A stretch of 64,000 nucleotides of DNA from positions 1-64,000 of the forward strand of contig NZ_JAJUKH010000004.1 in assembly GCF_021538675.1 (NCBI RefSeq), written 5' to 3'. This DNA is from Paenarthrobacter sp. AR 02 (GTDB taxonomy: Bacteria; Actinomycetota; Actinomycetes; Actinomycetales; Micrococcaceae). Positions 1 to 8,376 of this stretch are shown piece by piece; within the stretch, counting starts at the first letter, position 1; every line of letters starts with the position of its first letter. The position numbers and the translations under genes are program-made. A model generated the notes under the pieces. That model was not told the origin of the DNA and did not search any database. It worked only from the letters and a program-made list of their open reading frames with translations.

Positions 1-68
1 CAACCGCGTCCGAACAACACCACCGCGGCCGCACGCTGTTCCTCGGACAATGAACTGCTCTTAAACAT
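1..68 (-). CDS. IS3-family transposase, N-terminal fragment (runs off the window)
   Basis: An ATG at 68 is preceded by GGGGAG at a suitable distance. The first 22 codons give a protein starting MFKSSSLSEEQRAAAVVLF, which looks like the start of the helix-turn-helix OrfA-type protein of IS3-family elements. The rest of the gene lies outside the window. The start, the ribosome binding site and the insertion-sequence terminus agree with each other. The exact IS subgroup cannot be named from this fragment. Confidence 0.55.
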   Translation of the reverse strand, partial: MFKSSSLSEEQRAAAVVLFGRG

Positions 69-127
69 CAAACTGCTCCCCGTAAGTCAGAACTGAATTT
101 TCAGTCCAACTTTCGGGGAGCAGTTCA
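1..127 (-). mobile_element. End of an IS3-like insertion sequence (partial)
   Basis: The outer end reads TGAACTGCTCCCCGAAAG on the minus strand from position 127 and is followed by the start of a transposase gene, so this is the left terminus of an insertion sequence that continues beyond the window. An exact 10-base inverted repeat (CTGCTCCCCG at about 71-80, CGGGGAGCAG at about 115-124) sits between the terminus and the transposase ribosome binding site. It could form a hairpin that hides the translation start in read-through transcripts. Family assignment rests on the terminus and the first 22 residues only. Confidence 0.6.
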
Positions 128-173
128 GATCCCGGCGCCTGCTTTGTTTGTTTGTTTACCGAGTCGGTAAGGC

Positions 174-863
174 CTACTTGGGCATCAGTACCGAATCAAC
201 CAGGTAAACCGTTGCGTTGGCGGTGTGGACGCCACCGCAGATCACGTTGGCTCCGTTAACCGTGAGGGCGTCCTTGGTGCCGGCTACGGTCACTTCGCCA
301 CCCTGGACAGTCTTGTGGGTGCCGACGATCTTGTCCGGGCTCAGCTGGCCGGGGACTACGTGGTAGGTGAGGATCTTGCTCAGCAGGGCGTCGTCCGTCT
401 TGAGCGTTTCGATCGTTGCGGGATCGATCTTGGCGAAGGCATCGTCAACCGGTGCGAACACCGTGAATTCGCTGCCGTTCAGGGTGGAAACCAGGTCCAC
501 CTTGGGGTTGAGCTTGCCCGAAACTGCGGCGGTCAGCGTCTTCAGCAGCGGGTTGTTGGACGCAGCTACCGCTACCGGGTCCTGGGCCATGCCCGTAACG
601 GAGCCGGCACCACTCGGTACCTGGGCGGCGTAACCGGCGCAGCCGGGGCCCACGAGGTCACGGGCAGGGTCCATGGCGGTGCTGGCCATGGCCGAGGAGG
701 ATGGCGACGGTGCCATCGAGGAAGGAGCCGCGGATGACGGTGCGGCTGCCGACGAGGATGCGGGGGTGCTGGTGGTGCTTGAACCACCACAGGCCGTGAG
801 TCCGAGAAGGGCGGCTGCAGTGAGGCCAACGAAGGCGAGGGCGGGGCGCTTTGTGGACAACAT
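174..863 (-). CDS. Fasciclin-domain lipoprotein
   Basis: The 229-residue product has a type II signal peptide ending in the lipobox LTAC (Cys25), then a Ser/Ala/Pro-rich linker to about residue 60, then one fasciclin (FAS1/BIgH3) domain from about residue 90 to the end. The motifs [14 protein letters not shown] and [10 protein letters not shown] are the conserved FAS1 blocks. It is expected to be tethered to the outer face of the membrane, where FAS1 domains act in adhesion or protein contacts. The start is supported by AAGGAG eight bases before the ATG. The gene stands alone next to an insertion-sequence end. Confidence 0.9.
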   Translation of the reverse strand: MLSTKRPALAFVGLTAAALLGLTACGGSSTTSTPASSSAAAPSSAAPSSMAPSPSSSAMASTAMDPARDLVGPGCAGYAAQVPSGAGSVTGMAQDPVAVAASNNPLLKTLTAAVSGKLNPKVDLVSTLNGSEFTVFAPVDDAFAKIDPATIETLKTDDALLSKILTYHVVPGQLSPDKIVGTHKTVQGGEVTVAGTKDALTVNGANVICGGVHTANATVYLVDSVLMPK

Positions 864-1436
864 GTCATTCTCCTTGTTTTGTGGGACCTGGGCGTTGGTT
901 CCATCGGGTTGTGGGACACGGGCTGGGAATGGTGCGGCTGCATCGCTCTCGGTTTGTGTCTCACCAGCTATTCGGAGGTCACGACGGGGTGGATGGGTGC
1001 GGATTGAAAAAGTTTTTTAAGGCAGGTCTTTTCGTGGTGGGCGCTGGCTTGGTTGCGGGAGGAGCGTTCGACGCCGGTACTCGCCGCAGGCGCGACGGCT
1101 GCGGACCGCGGCGCACGCCGCCGATTGCATCGGCTAACCCGCGAAAACATCCGAATCAGAATGAGGTGGGTTCTCTCACGTATTTCCGGTCGCCCTGCTT
1201 AACTGGCATGAACTGGCGTTATGTCGTGTTGAGGTCAGCGTATCTCATCAGATGTACCAATTCGCCGATCTTCCGACCCTACCGAGATCTGTCCCGCGGC
1301 CCGTCGTCCCGCGAATGTAGGCGGTCGGCTGGCCTCATCCAAAGCTTCACTCCGCATTAAAATCCAACGATGGGCTAGAGACCGCAGCCTCTTGAACTCA
1401 ACCGGATAGAACACACGCACATTCTGAGTTGCGCTA
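864..1436. other. Gene-free stretch
   Basis: No convincing coding sequence is seen here. The short open frames are arginine-rich and lack ribosome binding sites. The part next to 864 must hold the promoter of the fasciclin gene. The stretch also marks the change from GC-rich DNA to the lower-GC block that starts at 1437. Confidence 0.4.
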
Positions 1437-2588
1437 TCACCAGTGGGTGAAATGAGACTTGGCGCTGTCGAGGATGTAGTTCCATTCTTTTAGATCGGCC
1501 CATTCAGGCTTTTCCGGGTGCTTCTCGGGCTCGTGACTCAGCCAGGACTGCTTGGCACCGATATCCCGTCGGTGCAGAAACCAGTCCCGGCTCGGATGAT
1601 GCAGGCCATCGCTAGTCAGATACCAAGGAGCAGAATCCGACCCGGCAACTTCCACGAGAGCGCTCTTGAACGGCAGCGAGCCCGGCACTCTGTTGCTGGC
1701 GTCAATGGCGGACCTAATCGACTTCTCAAACCGCGGAAGAACAGGTTTCCAGTCGATTTTCTCGGCCAGGCCACGTTGGCGCCTGCGGGCCATTTCCTCC
1801 GCCAACCTGATGGCGGCTTCTTCAAAGTGTTCGTCAGAACTCCAAACAACTTCTGCCCAAACGTCGTCCCCAGACGCCTTGAGGTGCAGTTCCTTATACT
1901 CCTCCGGTGGCGCCTGTCTCCTAGCGGGATTGTTGTAGGGCTGTAGTTCGTCGGGGAACCTCCACTGCAACCCGATATGCAAGCGCCCCGGTTCATCTTC
2001 GGCTTGGACCACTATGGAGTCCTGGGCCAAGGCGCTTACGTTGGATGCCTCCAAGAAGGAACCCAGCACCTTCTCGTGGGTGAAATCCTTAGCGAGGTCG
2101 GAAATGACCGCGTCCTGTTCGGCAAGCCGTTGATCGTAGAGTGAATTGATCCTGTCGGACAGGGGAGCCAATCGTTCATCCAAGTCGGCTTGGACGGCTT
2201 CGCGCACATCCTTCTTGACTTCTTCTGTGACCGATTTTGAGACTGTCTTGGTGATCACCCTGCGGAGCTTGGGTTCGAACAGAAGAAGCACAGCGGCAGA
2301 AAAAACGCCTACACCGAAGTTCGTGAAGATGGACTGCCATACCGCTACAGCATTGTCGCCGAGATTAGGAATGAAGGGCCCCCAAAAAGCTAAATAGGTC
2401 GTAACCACACCGCTAGCGGCAAGGACGCCAACCCACCCGAAATGAATGCCAGGCTCTCTATTTTCCACAAACCAAACAGTACAACTGCGGAGCGGATTAT
2501 ATAGAAGTGATGTCTCTACGAAGGACTGTAAGCCGCCATCTCTAGGTGGACTTGCCTTGTCTAAAGGCCAGGACCGGCAGCCCACCAT
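1437..2588 (-). CDS. Membrane protein of unknown function with coiled-coil region
   Basis: The 383-residue product is not recognised. Two likely membrane helices lie at about residues 49-72 and 87-106. They are followed by a charged, helix-prone segment (about 110-170, with repeated Val/Lys/Glu and Asp/Leu patterns) that could form a coiled coil, and then a soluble C-terminal domain of about 200 residues rich in Trp, Pro and charged residues. The start is uncertain: the ATG at 2588 has only a weak ribosome binding site and an in-frame GTG at 2468 is possible. The DNA is visibly less GC-rich than the flanking core genes. It is divergent from the OLD-like gene, so the two may share a promoter region (2589-2822) and a role. 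Confidence 0.65.
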   Translation of the reverse strand: MVGCRSWPLDKASPPRDGGLQSFVETSLLYNPLRSCTVWFVENREPGIHFGWVGVLAASGVVTTYLAFWGPFIPNLGDNAVAVWQSIFTNFGVGVFSAAVLLLFEPKLRRVITKTVSKSVTEEVKKDVREAVQADLDERLAPLSDRINSLYDQRLAEQDAVISDLAKDFTHEKVLGSFLEASNVSALAQDSIVVQAEDEPGRLHIGLQWRFPDELQPYNNPARRQAPPEEYKELHLKASGDDVWAEVVWSSDEHFEEAAIRLAEEMARRRQRGLAEKIDWKPVLPRFEKSIRSAIDASNRVPGSLPFKSALVEVAGSDSAPWYLTSDGLHHPSRDWFLHRRDIGAKQSWLSHEPEKHPEKPEWADLKEWNYILDSAKSHFTHW

Positions 2589-2822
2589 GGCCTTTCACTG
2601 GTTACGAACAGCCCGGTCGACCCTGGGCCTCGCATGCCTCTGCGTTTCCGCCTCCTTTGCATGATGACTTCCCACTTTGGAGCATCACCCTACTCAGACT
2701 CGCTGGCTTTGAGCACTGGCAGCCCATGCCTGCTCTTCGTCGGCAGCGACCGCTGGCAACGTCGCGTTCATTTTTGGAAAATGGTCATGACACCGCAGCC
2801 CTATCATTTACTGTTTATTCCT

Positions 2823-4676
2823 ATGACGGTACGCGAAGCCCAGCTGGATGATCTTCTAAGTGCTTATGGTGTGAAGAGAGGCAGCGCGCAGAACGTCAAC
2901 ATCGGCGTCACGGCTACCTATCTCCAAAGTGGTGATCGCATCGAGTTCGAACCCGCTGGCGTCACAGTCATCGCCGGTGCCAATAACTGTGGAAAATCCA
3001 CAATGCTCCGTGAGCTGAACCTGCTACTCCTTGGCCATGATGGAAATCCTCGGCTAATAGTCGGGAGTGTAGAGCGCCTCTTTGAGGGTGAACCAGTCGA
3101 CTTCGCTGACTGGCTGATCAAACATGCACAGTTCAACATCGACAGGAACCAGCCTGAGAACGCTAGTTTTCTACGCTTCGAGCACGGCATCCCTGTCAAG
3201 GGCTTCCTAATTCCGGATCATGGCGGATATGGAGCATCGTTCCGAATGGAATCGCTGTTCGGGGTCTTCGTTCGGCATCTGCCCGCGGGGCAGCGTGACA
3301 TCCATCCGGGCAGGCAGAAGGAAACTGTCCTGGCGCCGGCTACAGAGCCGCTCCAGCTTTTGAGTGAGAGCAAGACGCTGATGGACGAGCTCAATGCCAT
3401 CACATTCAAGATCCTTAAGAAGCGGCTACACCTAGACGATCTGAACCCTACGCTTGTGCTCCGTGTTGGGACACCTACGGTTGAGCGGCCCCAGGGAAAA
3501 TATGAGGATCCCGTCTCATACCAACTTGATGTCGAGTCGCTACCTCTGTTGTCAGATCAAGGGGACGGAATGAAAAGTCTCCTCAACATCCTTATTCCAC
3601 TCGTCACCGCCACGTACCCCATTCTCATCATCGACGAGCCTGAGGCGTTTCTACATCCACCCCAGGCATTCGCCTTGGGGCAAGTCTTGGGAAGGATCGC
3701 CGCGGAGAAGCGCTTACAGCTGATCCTCGCGACACACGACCGAAACATCATGGCCGGCCTGGTAAACGCTGAGGCTCCATTGTCCGTTGTGCGCCTGGTC
3801 AAGCAGCAAGACAAGCCCACGAGGGCCCACCAGCTCAAGTCGCAAGACCTTCGCGCCATCATGAAGGATCCAATCCTTAAGTACAGCCATGTGCTGGATG
3901 GCTTGTTCCACGAGGTCGTGATCCTGGCGGAAGCAGAAAGGGATTGCCGCTTCTACGAGGCCGCCCTGGATGAATATGAGAACGCCTCGTCAACGACACC
4001 TCAGGTCCCGTCACCAATGCCAGCAACAGAGGTGCTCTTTATTCCCACCGGCGGCACCAGCAACATGCCCCGGCTGGCGAAAGCACTAAGGTCTCTTAAT
4101 GTCCCCGTCGTAGCCTGCGCTGATTTGGATGTGCTGGATAAGAAGACCGTGCTCAAGAATATCGTTGAAGGGGTAGGGGGCCAATGGGCCGGCTTGGAAG
4201 AGGACTGGAATGCGGTAGTCGCGCCTCTGAATGCGGCCGCACCCCTGGAACATGCCGTAACTGTGGGGTCCAGAGTGCAAGCAGTTTTTGAATCGCTGGT
4301 CAGCCAGGATGCCTTTGCGATCTTTGATGGGGACGCTCGTAAACTTGTCAACGACGCCATGAAAGCCCAATCCCGTCCTTGGGACGAAGTGAAGCACCAC
4401 GGGATCTCTGAACTCCAGAGGGTGAATGTGGAGAACCCACGTGCTGTGCATCGGCTGGTCGCCGGGTTAGCAGACCAAGGAGTTGTCGTGGTTGAAGCCG
4501 GTGAGCTAGAGAGCTTCGGCCATGATTTGGGTGCCTATAAGGGGAAAACTTGGTTGCCTGCGGCGCTAGCGGCAAACCTTCAGAGCCGACCCGACGTTCA
4601 AGCACACGTAAAGCGTCTCCTCGGCGCCGCGGTACCGCTCACGTCGTGGAACGACACTTCCACCCCCCTCGCCTAG
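2823..4676 (+). CDS. OLD-like ATPase with C-terminal TOPRIM nuclease domain
   Basis: Numbered from the ATG at 2823, the 617-residue protein has a Walker A motif GANNCGKST (residues 52-60), an ABC-like signature region LSDQGDGMKSL (about 243-253), a Walker B motif LIIDEPEAFLHP (268-278) and an H-switch LATHD (302-306). The C-terminal part has TOPRIM features: VILAEAERD with the acidic residue near 370 and ACADLDVLD with Asp434 and Asp436. This order, an SMC/ABC-type ATPase split by an insertion and then a TOPRIM domain, is that of OLD-family proteins, which are nucleases linked to phage exclusion. The frame is open further upstream to 2634, but the DNA between looks non-coding. No UvrD-like partner of the Gabija type is adjacent. 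The DNA has lower GC than its surroundings. Confidence 0.8.
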   Translation: MTVREAQLDDLLSAYGVKRGSAQNVNIGVTATYLQSGDRIEFEPAGVTVIAGANNCGKSTMLRELNLLLLGHDGNPRLIVGSVERLFEGEPVDFADWLIKHAQFNIDRNQPENASFLRFEHGIPVKGFLIPDHGGYGASFRMESLFGVFVRHLPAGQRDIHPGRQKETVLAPATEPLQLLSESKTLMDELNAITFKILKKRLHLDDLNPTLVLRVGTPTVERPQGKYEDPVSYQLDVESLPLLSDQGDGMKSLLNILIPLVTATYPILIIDEPEAFLHPPQAFALGQVLGRIAAEKRLQLILATHDRNIMAGLVNAEAPLSVVRLVKQQDKPTRAHQLKSQDLRAIMKDPILKYSHVLDGLFHEVVILAEAERDCRFYEAALDEYENASSTTPQVPSPMPATEVLFIPTGGTSNMPRLAKALRSLNVPVVACADLDVLDKKTVLKNIVEGVGGQWAGLEEDWNAVVAPLNAAAPLEHAVTVGSRVQAVFESLVSQDAFAIFDGDARKLVNDAMKAQSRPWDEVKHHGISELQRVNVENPRAVHRLVAGLADQGVVVVEAGELESFGHDLGAYKGKTWLPAALAANLQSRPDVQAHVKRLLGAAVPLTSWNDTSTPLA

Positions 4677-4890
4677 CGAGCCCCCGGTTGTGGAAGCTGG
4701 ATATCCCAGTTTGTGAGTCGTCGGGTATGGGAGGCCCCCCGGCAGTATGACCTGAAAGAACTGGGACACGTATCTGTCGGGCGTGTCTCATTCCTATCTG
4801 ACTCATATCCCTTTTTCTTCAACGCAGCGGCCAACCTGCGACGCCAGACGGACTGTGCTCCATCTGAACTCACACCGGATGGGTTTTCTG

Positions 4891-6318
4891 TCATCGAGGC
4901 TTGGGTGTCAGCATTACCAGTGCGTTGACGGCCAGACTCGGATGACCGGGCACGACTTTGGAATCCGTTGACAAAACGATGGTGTTATCTATGGAAGGGT
5001 AGTCCCGAAGTTGCAATCCGTCATTCATGTTGGTTCCGACAACCTCAACCTGTTCACCGCGATATGAGGCAGTCAAGACCCAATCGTCCGCCGCACTCCC
5101 ACTGAAATCGAGTTCGAGAGCATCTCCATCAACAAGCGTTTCCGTTGTTTCATTTTCATAGAACGAGACAGGCCAGTCAAAGTCTGCTAGGCCCGGAACT
5201 TCGGTGAGGTTCTCAAAGACCGCCAAGGGTCCGTCATCATCCCATGCTGTCTCTACCCTTGGAATCGCCCAAGTATGCCGCACGGCGCCAACCGCCAAGC
5301 TATTGACTGTCCCTTTGTCCACCTGGAAAGTGACGCCGATATAGACCGCGCTATCCGAGTACAGCCGTTTCGTCCCCGTAACCTCGTAGTCTTCACCCTC
5401 TATGTCCCGAGTCACCTCAGGACCATACAGGTCCGTTAGGATGCATGCCTCCGCTTCGACGATCTGGGAGACCTTGTCCAGCTTTGCGTTCGAAAGACCC
5501 AAAAGGACCTTAGGGCCGGTAGCCGCGAATGCAAGTGGCCTCTCCTCCTCGATACTTCCAATCAAACTATTGGGCGATTCGAAGGACGTAAGGTCGATGT
5601 TACCCACCTCCCCTTGGAGGAAATCCGCACAACGCGCTACCAGGTAGTCCGGTGCCGGGGTCATGCGGAAGATGTGCTTGTTCAGCGCATCGGTACTTTT
5701 GAACGACTTAACGTCTTTGACACCCCAGCTGTTGTGGGCCTTTGCAAGGTCGCTGTCGCTGCTGAGGACTACGTACGCTTCGCCCTTATTTCCGGAGTGG
5801 TGGTGGTAGGCGCGATAAATCGCGCTATCAGCGGCGCCGGTCTTCACGGACTTCTCGTTTTTGTTGTTTTTGACGGCCCGGCCTTCCCGCGTGACCCTCT
5901 CGCCGGGTAAACGCACCAGGATCTGGTCTTTCAGAGCTTCCACAACTACCGGCTCGATAGGAATTACTTTGACGTGCGGACCAAGTTCTTTGATCCCGCG
6001 AAGAACGAATTCCAATGCTTCCTCAACCGTTGTTGGTTGGGCATCAATCTCGTTGATACCGGCAGCGACCAGTCGACTTCGGGCCTGATTGAGCGCAGAC
6101 CAGTCCTCCCGCAGATGATCCGCCCATTCCCAAATCACCGGTTCGGCAATCCAAATCTCCATAGCGCCGTGCTGCTTGGCCTGGTGAGCAAGCCCCCGCA
6201 GCTGGGCGAGATTGAAAGCTCCCCTACCCACTGCATTGGTGTCGATACCAATCGCCCGGACTTTCGATACCCATTCAGGAATTTCCGCCGTTAATTCTTG
6301 GGAGGTTTCACTTGTCAT
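4891..6318 (-). CDS. PIN-domain protein (predicted RNase) with long C-terminal extension
   Basis: The N-terminal ~200 residues look like a PIN-like nuclease domain: IGIDTNAV with Asp26, an acidic helix IAEPVIWEWADH with Glu59 and Glu64, AADSAIYRAY with Asp164, and VLSSDSDLAKA with Asp188 and Asp190. These are the spaced acidic residues that bind divalent metal in PIN nucleases. Residues 210-475 form a second region that I do not recognise. The product is 475 residues, much longer than a VapC toxin, and there is no small antitoxin gene beside it. It is convergent with the OLD-like gene (a 214-base gap) in the same low-GC block. The ribosome binding site before the ATG at 6318 is weak. Confidence 0.65.
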   Translation of the reverse strand: MTSETSQELTAEIPEWVSKVRAIGIDTNAVGRGAFNLAQLRGLAHQAKQHGAMEIWIAEPVIWEWADHLREDWSALNQARSRLVAAGINEIDAQPTTVEEALEFVLRGIKELGPHVKVIPIEPVVVEALKDQILVRLPGERVTREGRAVKNNKNEKSVKTGAADSAIYRAYHHHSGNKGEAYVVLSSDSDLAKAHNSWGVKDVKSFKSTDALNKHIFRMTPAPDYLVARCADFLQGEVGNIDLTSFESPNSLIGSIEEERPLAFAATGPKVLLGLSNAKLDKVSQIVEAEACILTDLYGPEVTRDIEGEDYEVTGTKRLYSDSAVYIGVTFQVDKGTVNSLAVGAVRHTWAIPRVETAWDDDGPLAVFENLTEVPGLADFDWPVSFYENETTETLVDGDALELDFSGSAADDWVLTASYRGEQVEVVGTNMNDGLQLRDYPSIDNTIVLSTDSKVVPGHPSLAVNALVMLTPKPR

Positions 6319-6404
6319 GAGGGCAATCGTCGTGCAGATGAGATCACGAAATCAAACGGGGCTCGGAGGTTGGTTGGCTTCGCCTTAGTCCTTGGACGTA
6401 AGAA

Positions 6405-7078
6405 CTAGTGCTGACAAGAAACCACGGCAAACGGACCTGTGGACGTTTGCTTCGCCGTTTGGACGCCGTTGCGCAATATCTGACAGGTGATGGTCGTCGC
6501 TCCTTCCCCTGACTGTGCGGTGACGCCGAAGGTGTTGTAGCCCCGTTCGATCTGTGACTCGGTGAAGAAATAATCCTTCTGGAATGGAGAGCTCACATCA
6601 TTGGCCTGTTCGGTGCTGAGCTTCCCATAAAGGCTGTTCCCAAACGTGGTACTGGATATGGGCCCATCCGCAGTGATGACGTAGCTAATCGTGATTCCCG
6701 CCGGCTGAGTCGGTGCGGCGGTGGCTGAGGGCTTCGGGACCATGGGTTCCATGATTAGACGGACTTCGTCGCCGGATCCCGGATTTCCGGCCGGTTCGAG
6801 ACGGACGAAACTCCAGGCCTCGTCCTTCAGCTGCCCGGGGCCGGCCCCATCCAGCTGGGTGCCGTTGACGTCCCAGATCGAATAAGAGACGTCGAATTTT
6901 TCGAGAGCGCGCTTGGCATGGGCGAGATCGTAGCCCTCCATGGCTGCAACATTAAGAGTTCTGCGAGGAGATGGAGTCGGTTGCTGACTCGTCGCTTCAG
7001 CCGGCGGTTTTGCTAGCGGTGCAGCACAGCCAGAAACAGACAATCCGATAATGGCAAGCCCCGAAACGTCCGCTTCAA
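6405..7078 (-). CDS. MmpS-like lipoprotein with PASTA-like segment; apparent 5' frameshift
   Basis: The body has a lipobox (LSVSGC), a Pro/Thr/Ser linker, a PASTA-like segment (EGYDLAHAKRALEKFDV) and a C-terminal domain resembling MmpS proteins: ISYVITADGP, then an aromatic/polar strand pattern, then ATTITCQILRNG and FAVVSCQH with two Cys likely paired. The frame is open only back to a TTG at 7091, which gives a poor signal peptide without positive charges. A TTG at 7078 in another frame, with GGGAG six bases upstream, starts LKRTFRG. Adding one base to the C run at 7059-7062 would join it into a good signal peptide, LKRTFRGLAIIGLSVSGC. This is either a real mutation or a sequencing indel. 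A convincing MmpL partner is not nearby. Confidence 0.6.
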
Positions 7079-7270
7079 TCCAGTCTCCCAAAAAGATCTA
7101 AATCCAACCTTCCAAGGCTAAATGAGCTACCCGGCTGTGGCGCATTCGCCACGAAACAAAGTCACGCAGTCGATCCATATGCGACCCCCCAAGGCCTGTT
7201 GTTTGATGCTACTCGGGCATGCCCGGTCGTCCGAGGCGAGTCCGTAACCGTCTGTGTGTGCCCTGCACGA

Positions 7271-7303
7271 AAAGGGAGAGACGCCTAACGCGTCTCTCCC
7301 TTT
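7271..7303 (-). terminator. Perfect 14-bp hairpin after the 7318-8208 gene
   Basis: AAAGGGAGAGACGC (7271-7284) pairs perfectly with GCGTCTCTCCCTTT (7290-7303) across a 5-base loop. It lies 15 bases past the stop of the minus-strand gene ending at 7318. The flanking T-run is only three bases, so termination strength is uncertain. Confidence 0.65.
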
Positions 7304-7317
7304 CCCATGCTTCAGTA

Positions 7318-8208
7318 CTAGCGGCTAAGCCCGTTCTTGCTTCTTTCGGCGCCCGAGGCTGCCCCTCCTCGAGTCTTCCTGGCTTTGGTGGTCTCTCCGA
7401 TTGTTATGGCTGCGCTGGGGTGTGTGCCCTCGGAGCGGGCGGCTGCGAGTCTGCCGCGGATCTGCGTTTCGTTGGCGTCTGTGCCGGCGAGTGATTCCGC
7501 GAATTTCTGGTGGTGCTCGGCGGAGCCGTAGCCGGCCTGTGCAGAGGTTTCGGTTTTCAGGCCTTGGTCTTTTAGCCGGCTGGTGTCGTTGCCGGTGACG
7601 CGGTTCTCGATCTCCCGGCCGACGTCTTCCGTGCGGGCGAAGAGTTCCTTCTCAGCCCTCTCGTAGCGCTGTTCCTGGGTGGACCATTTGGATCCTTTGA
7701 ATCGGCCCTCTGCCAGCAGTCTGGCTTCGCGGAGGTTCTTGGCTGCGTCCACGAAGGCGGGATTCTTGAAGTGTTCATCGCCTGCACCGTTGACGTTGGC
7801 GGTGGTTTCCTTAAGGAGCTGGTCGATGTCGGGTCCGTTGACGCCGTCCTTACCGATGAGGAACGTCCGCTCTTTGATTTCGGAGTCGGCTACCTCTCGT
7901 GCCTTGGGTGTTTTCGCGTTGTGGGCAAGCTGGAGTGCTTTGGTCAGTGCGGGGTTGGCCAGGTACTCCACCGGCACATGGTGGCGCTCAATCTCGGGGG
8001 CGAGTTTCGCCGATTGGGCGCGGAGTTCTTCGGCACGCGCGGCCGCAACCTCCTCTACCCCGACCCCAGCATCCGGACCTTCGGTAACTACATCCCGTTC
8101 CTCACAGAATGCGTCATTGATGGGAAGGTAGGAGTCATTCCAGGTACAGCGGACATCTGCAACGAACTCGGCATCCACGCACTGATCAAATAAAACTGCC
8201 TCACGCAT
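7318..8208 (-). CDS. Hypothetical protein, hydrophilic and helix-rich
   Basis: The 296-residue product is not recognised. It has no signal peptide or membrane helix. It is rich in Ala, Glu, Arg and Lys and is predicted to be mostly helical (for example AKNLREARLLAEGRF and YERAEKELFARTEDVGREIENR), with a basic, low-complexity C-terminal tail. No ribosome binding site is clear before the ATG at 8208, and the N-terminal part reads unlike the rest, so the gene may be the 3' part of a longer gene. The setting among gene remnants fits a plasmid- or element-derived protein, but no relaxase motif is visible. A strong hairpin follows the stop. Confidence 0.5.
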   Translation of the reverse strand: MREAVLFDQCVDAEFVADVRCTWNDSYLPINDAFCEERDVVTEGPDAGVGVEEVAAARAEELRAQSAKLAPEIERHHVPVEYLANPALTKALQLAHNAKTPKAREVADSEIKERTFLIGKDGVNGPDIDQLLKETTANVNGAGDEHFKNPAFVDAAKNLREARLLAEGRFKGSKWSTQEQRYERAEKELFARTEDVGREIENRVTGNDTSRLKDQGLKTETSAQAGYGSAEHHQKFAESLAGTDANETQIRGRLAAARSEGTHPSAAITIGETTKARKTRGGAASGAERSKNGLSR

Positions 8209-8267
8209 GGGGTCGGCATAAGTGTGTGGACGAGGTGGTGTTTCGGCTCGCCCGGTACGCTGTGGCC

Positions 8268-8360
8268 ATGCAGATTCGTGAAGCCACCCCGGATGACCTG
8301 GGACGTGTGATCGCGGACGACGGCCGATCAGACCTCATTCTCTTTGGGACGCGCCGATGA
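8268..8360 (+). pseudogene. GNAT acetyltransferase N-terminal remnant
   Basis: A 30-codon frame from the ATG at 8268 encodes MQIREATPDDLGRVIADDG and a short unrelated tail before a stop. The start is typical of GNAT N-acetyltransferases, but the acetyl-CoA-binding core is missing. It reads as the broken front end of a GNAT gene joined to the region that now precedes the MFS remnant. Confidence 0.4.
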
Positions 8361-8376
8361 GGCCCAGAGGAGTGAA

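Noticed and set aside
156-170. Palindrome TTACCGAGTCGGTAA next to the fasciclin gene stop
   Set aside because: It could be a regulator site or part of a weak terminator, but it lies after a stop and before an insertion-sequence end with no gene to control. I do not assign it.
4891-6318. A toxin-antitoxin reading of the PIN-domain gene
   Set aside because: The protein is over three times the size of VapC and no small antitoxin gene is adjacent or overlapping.
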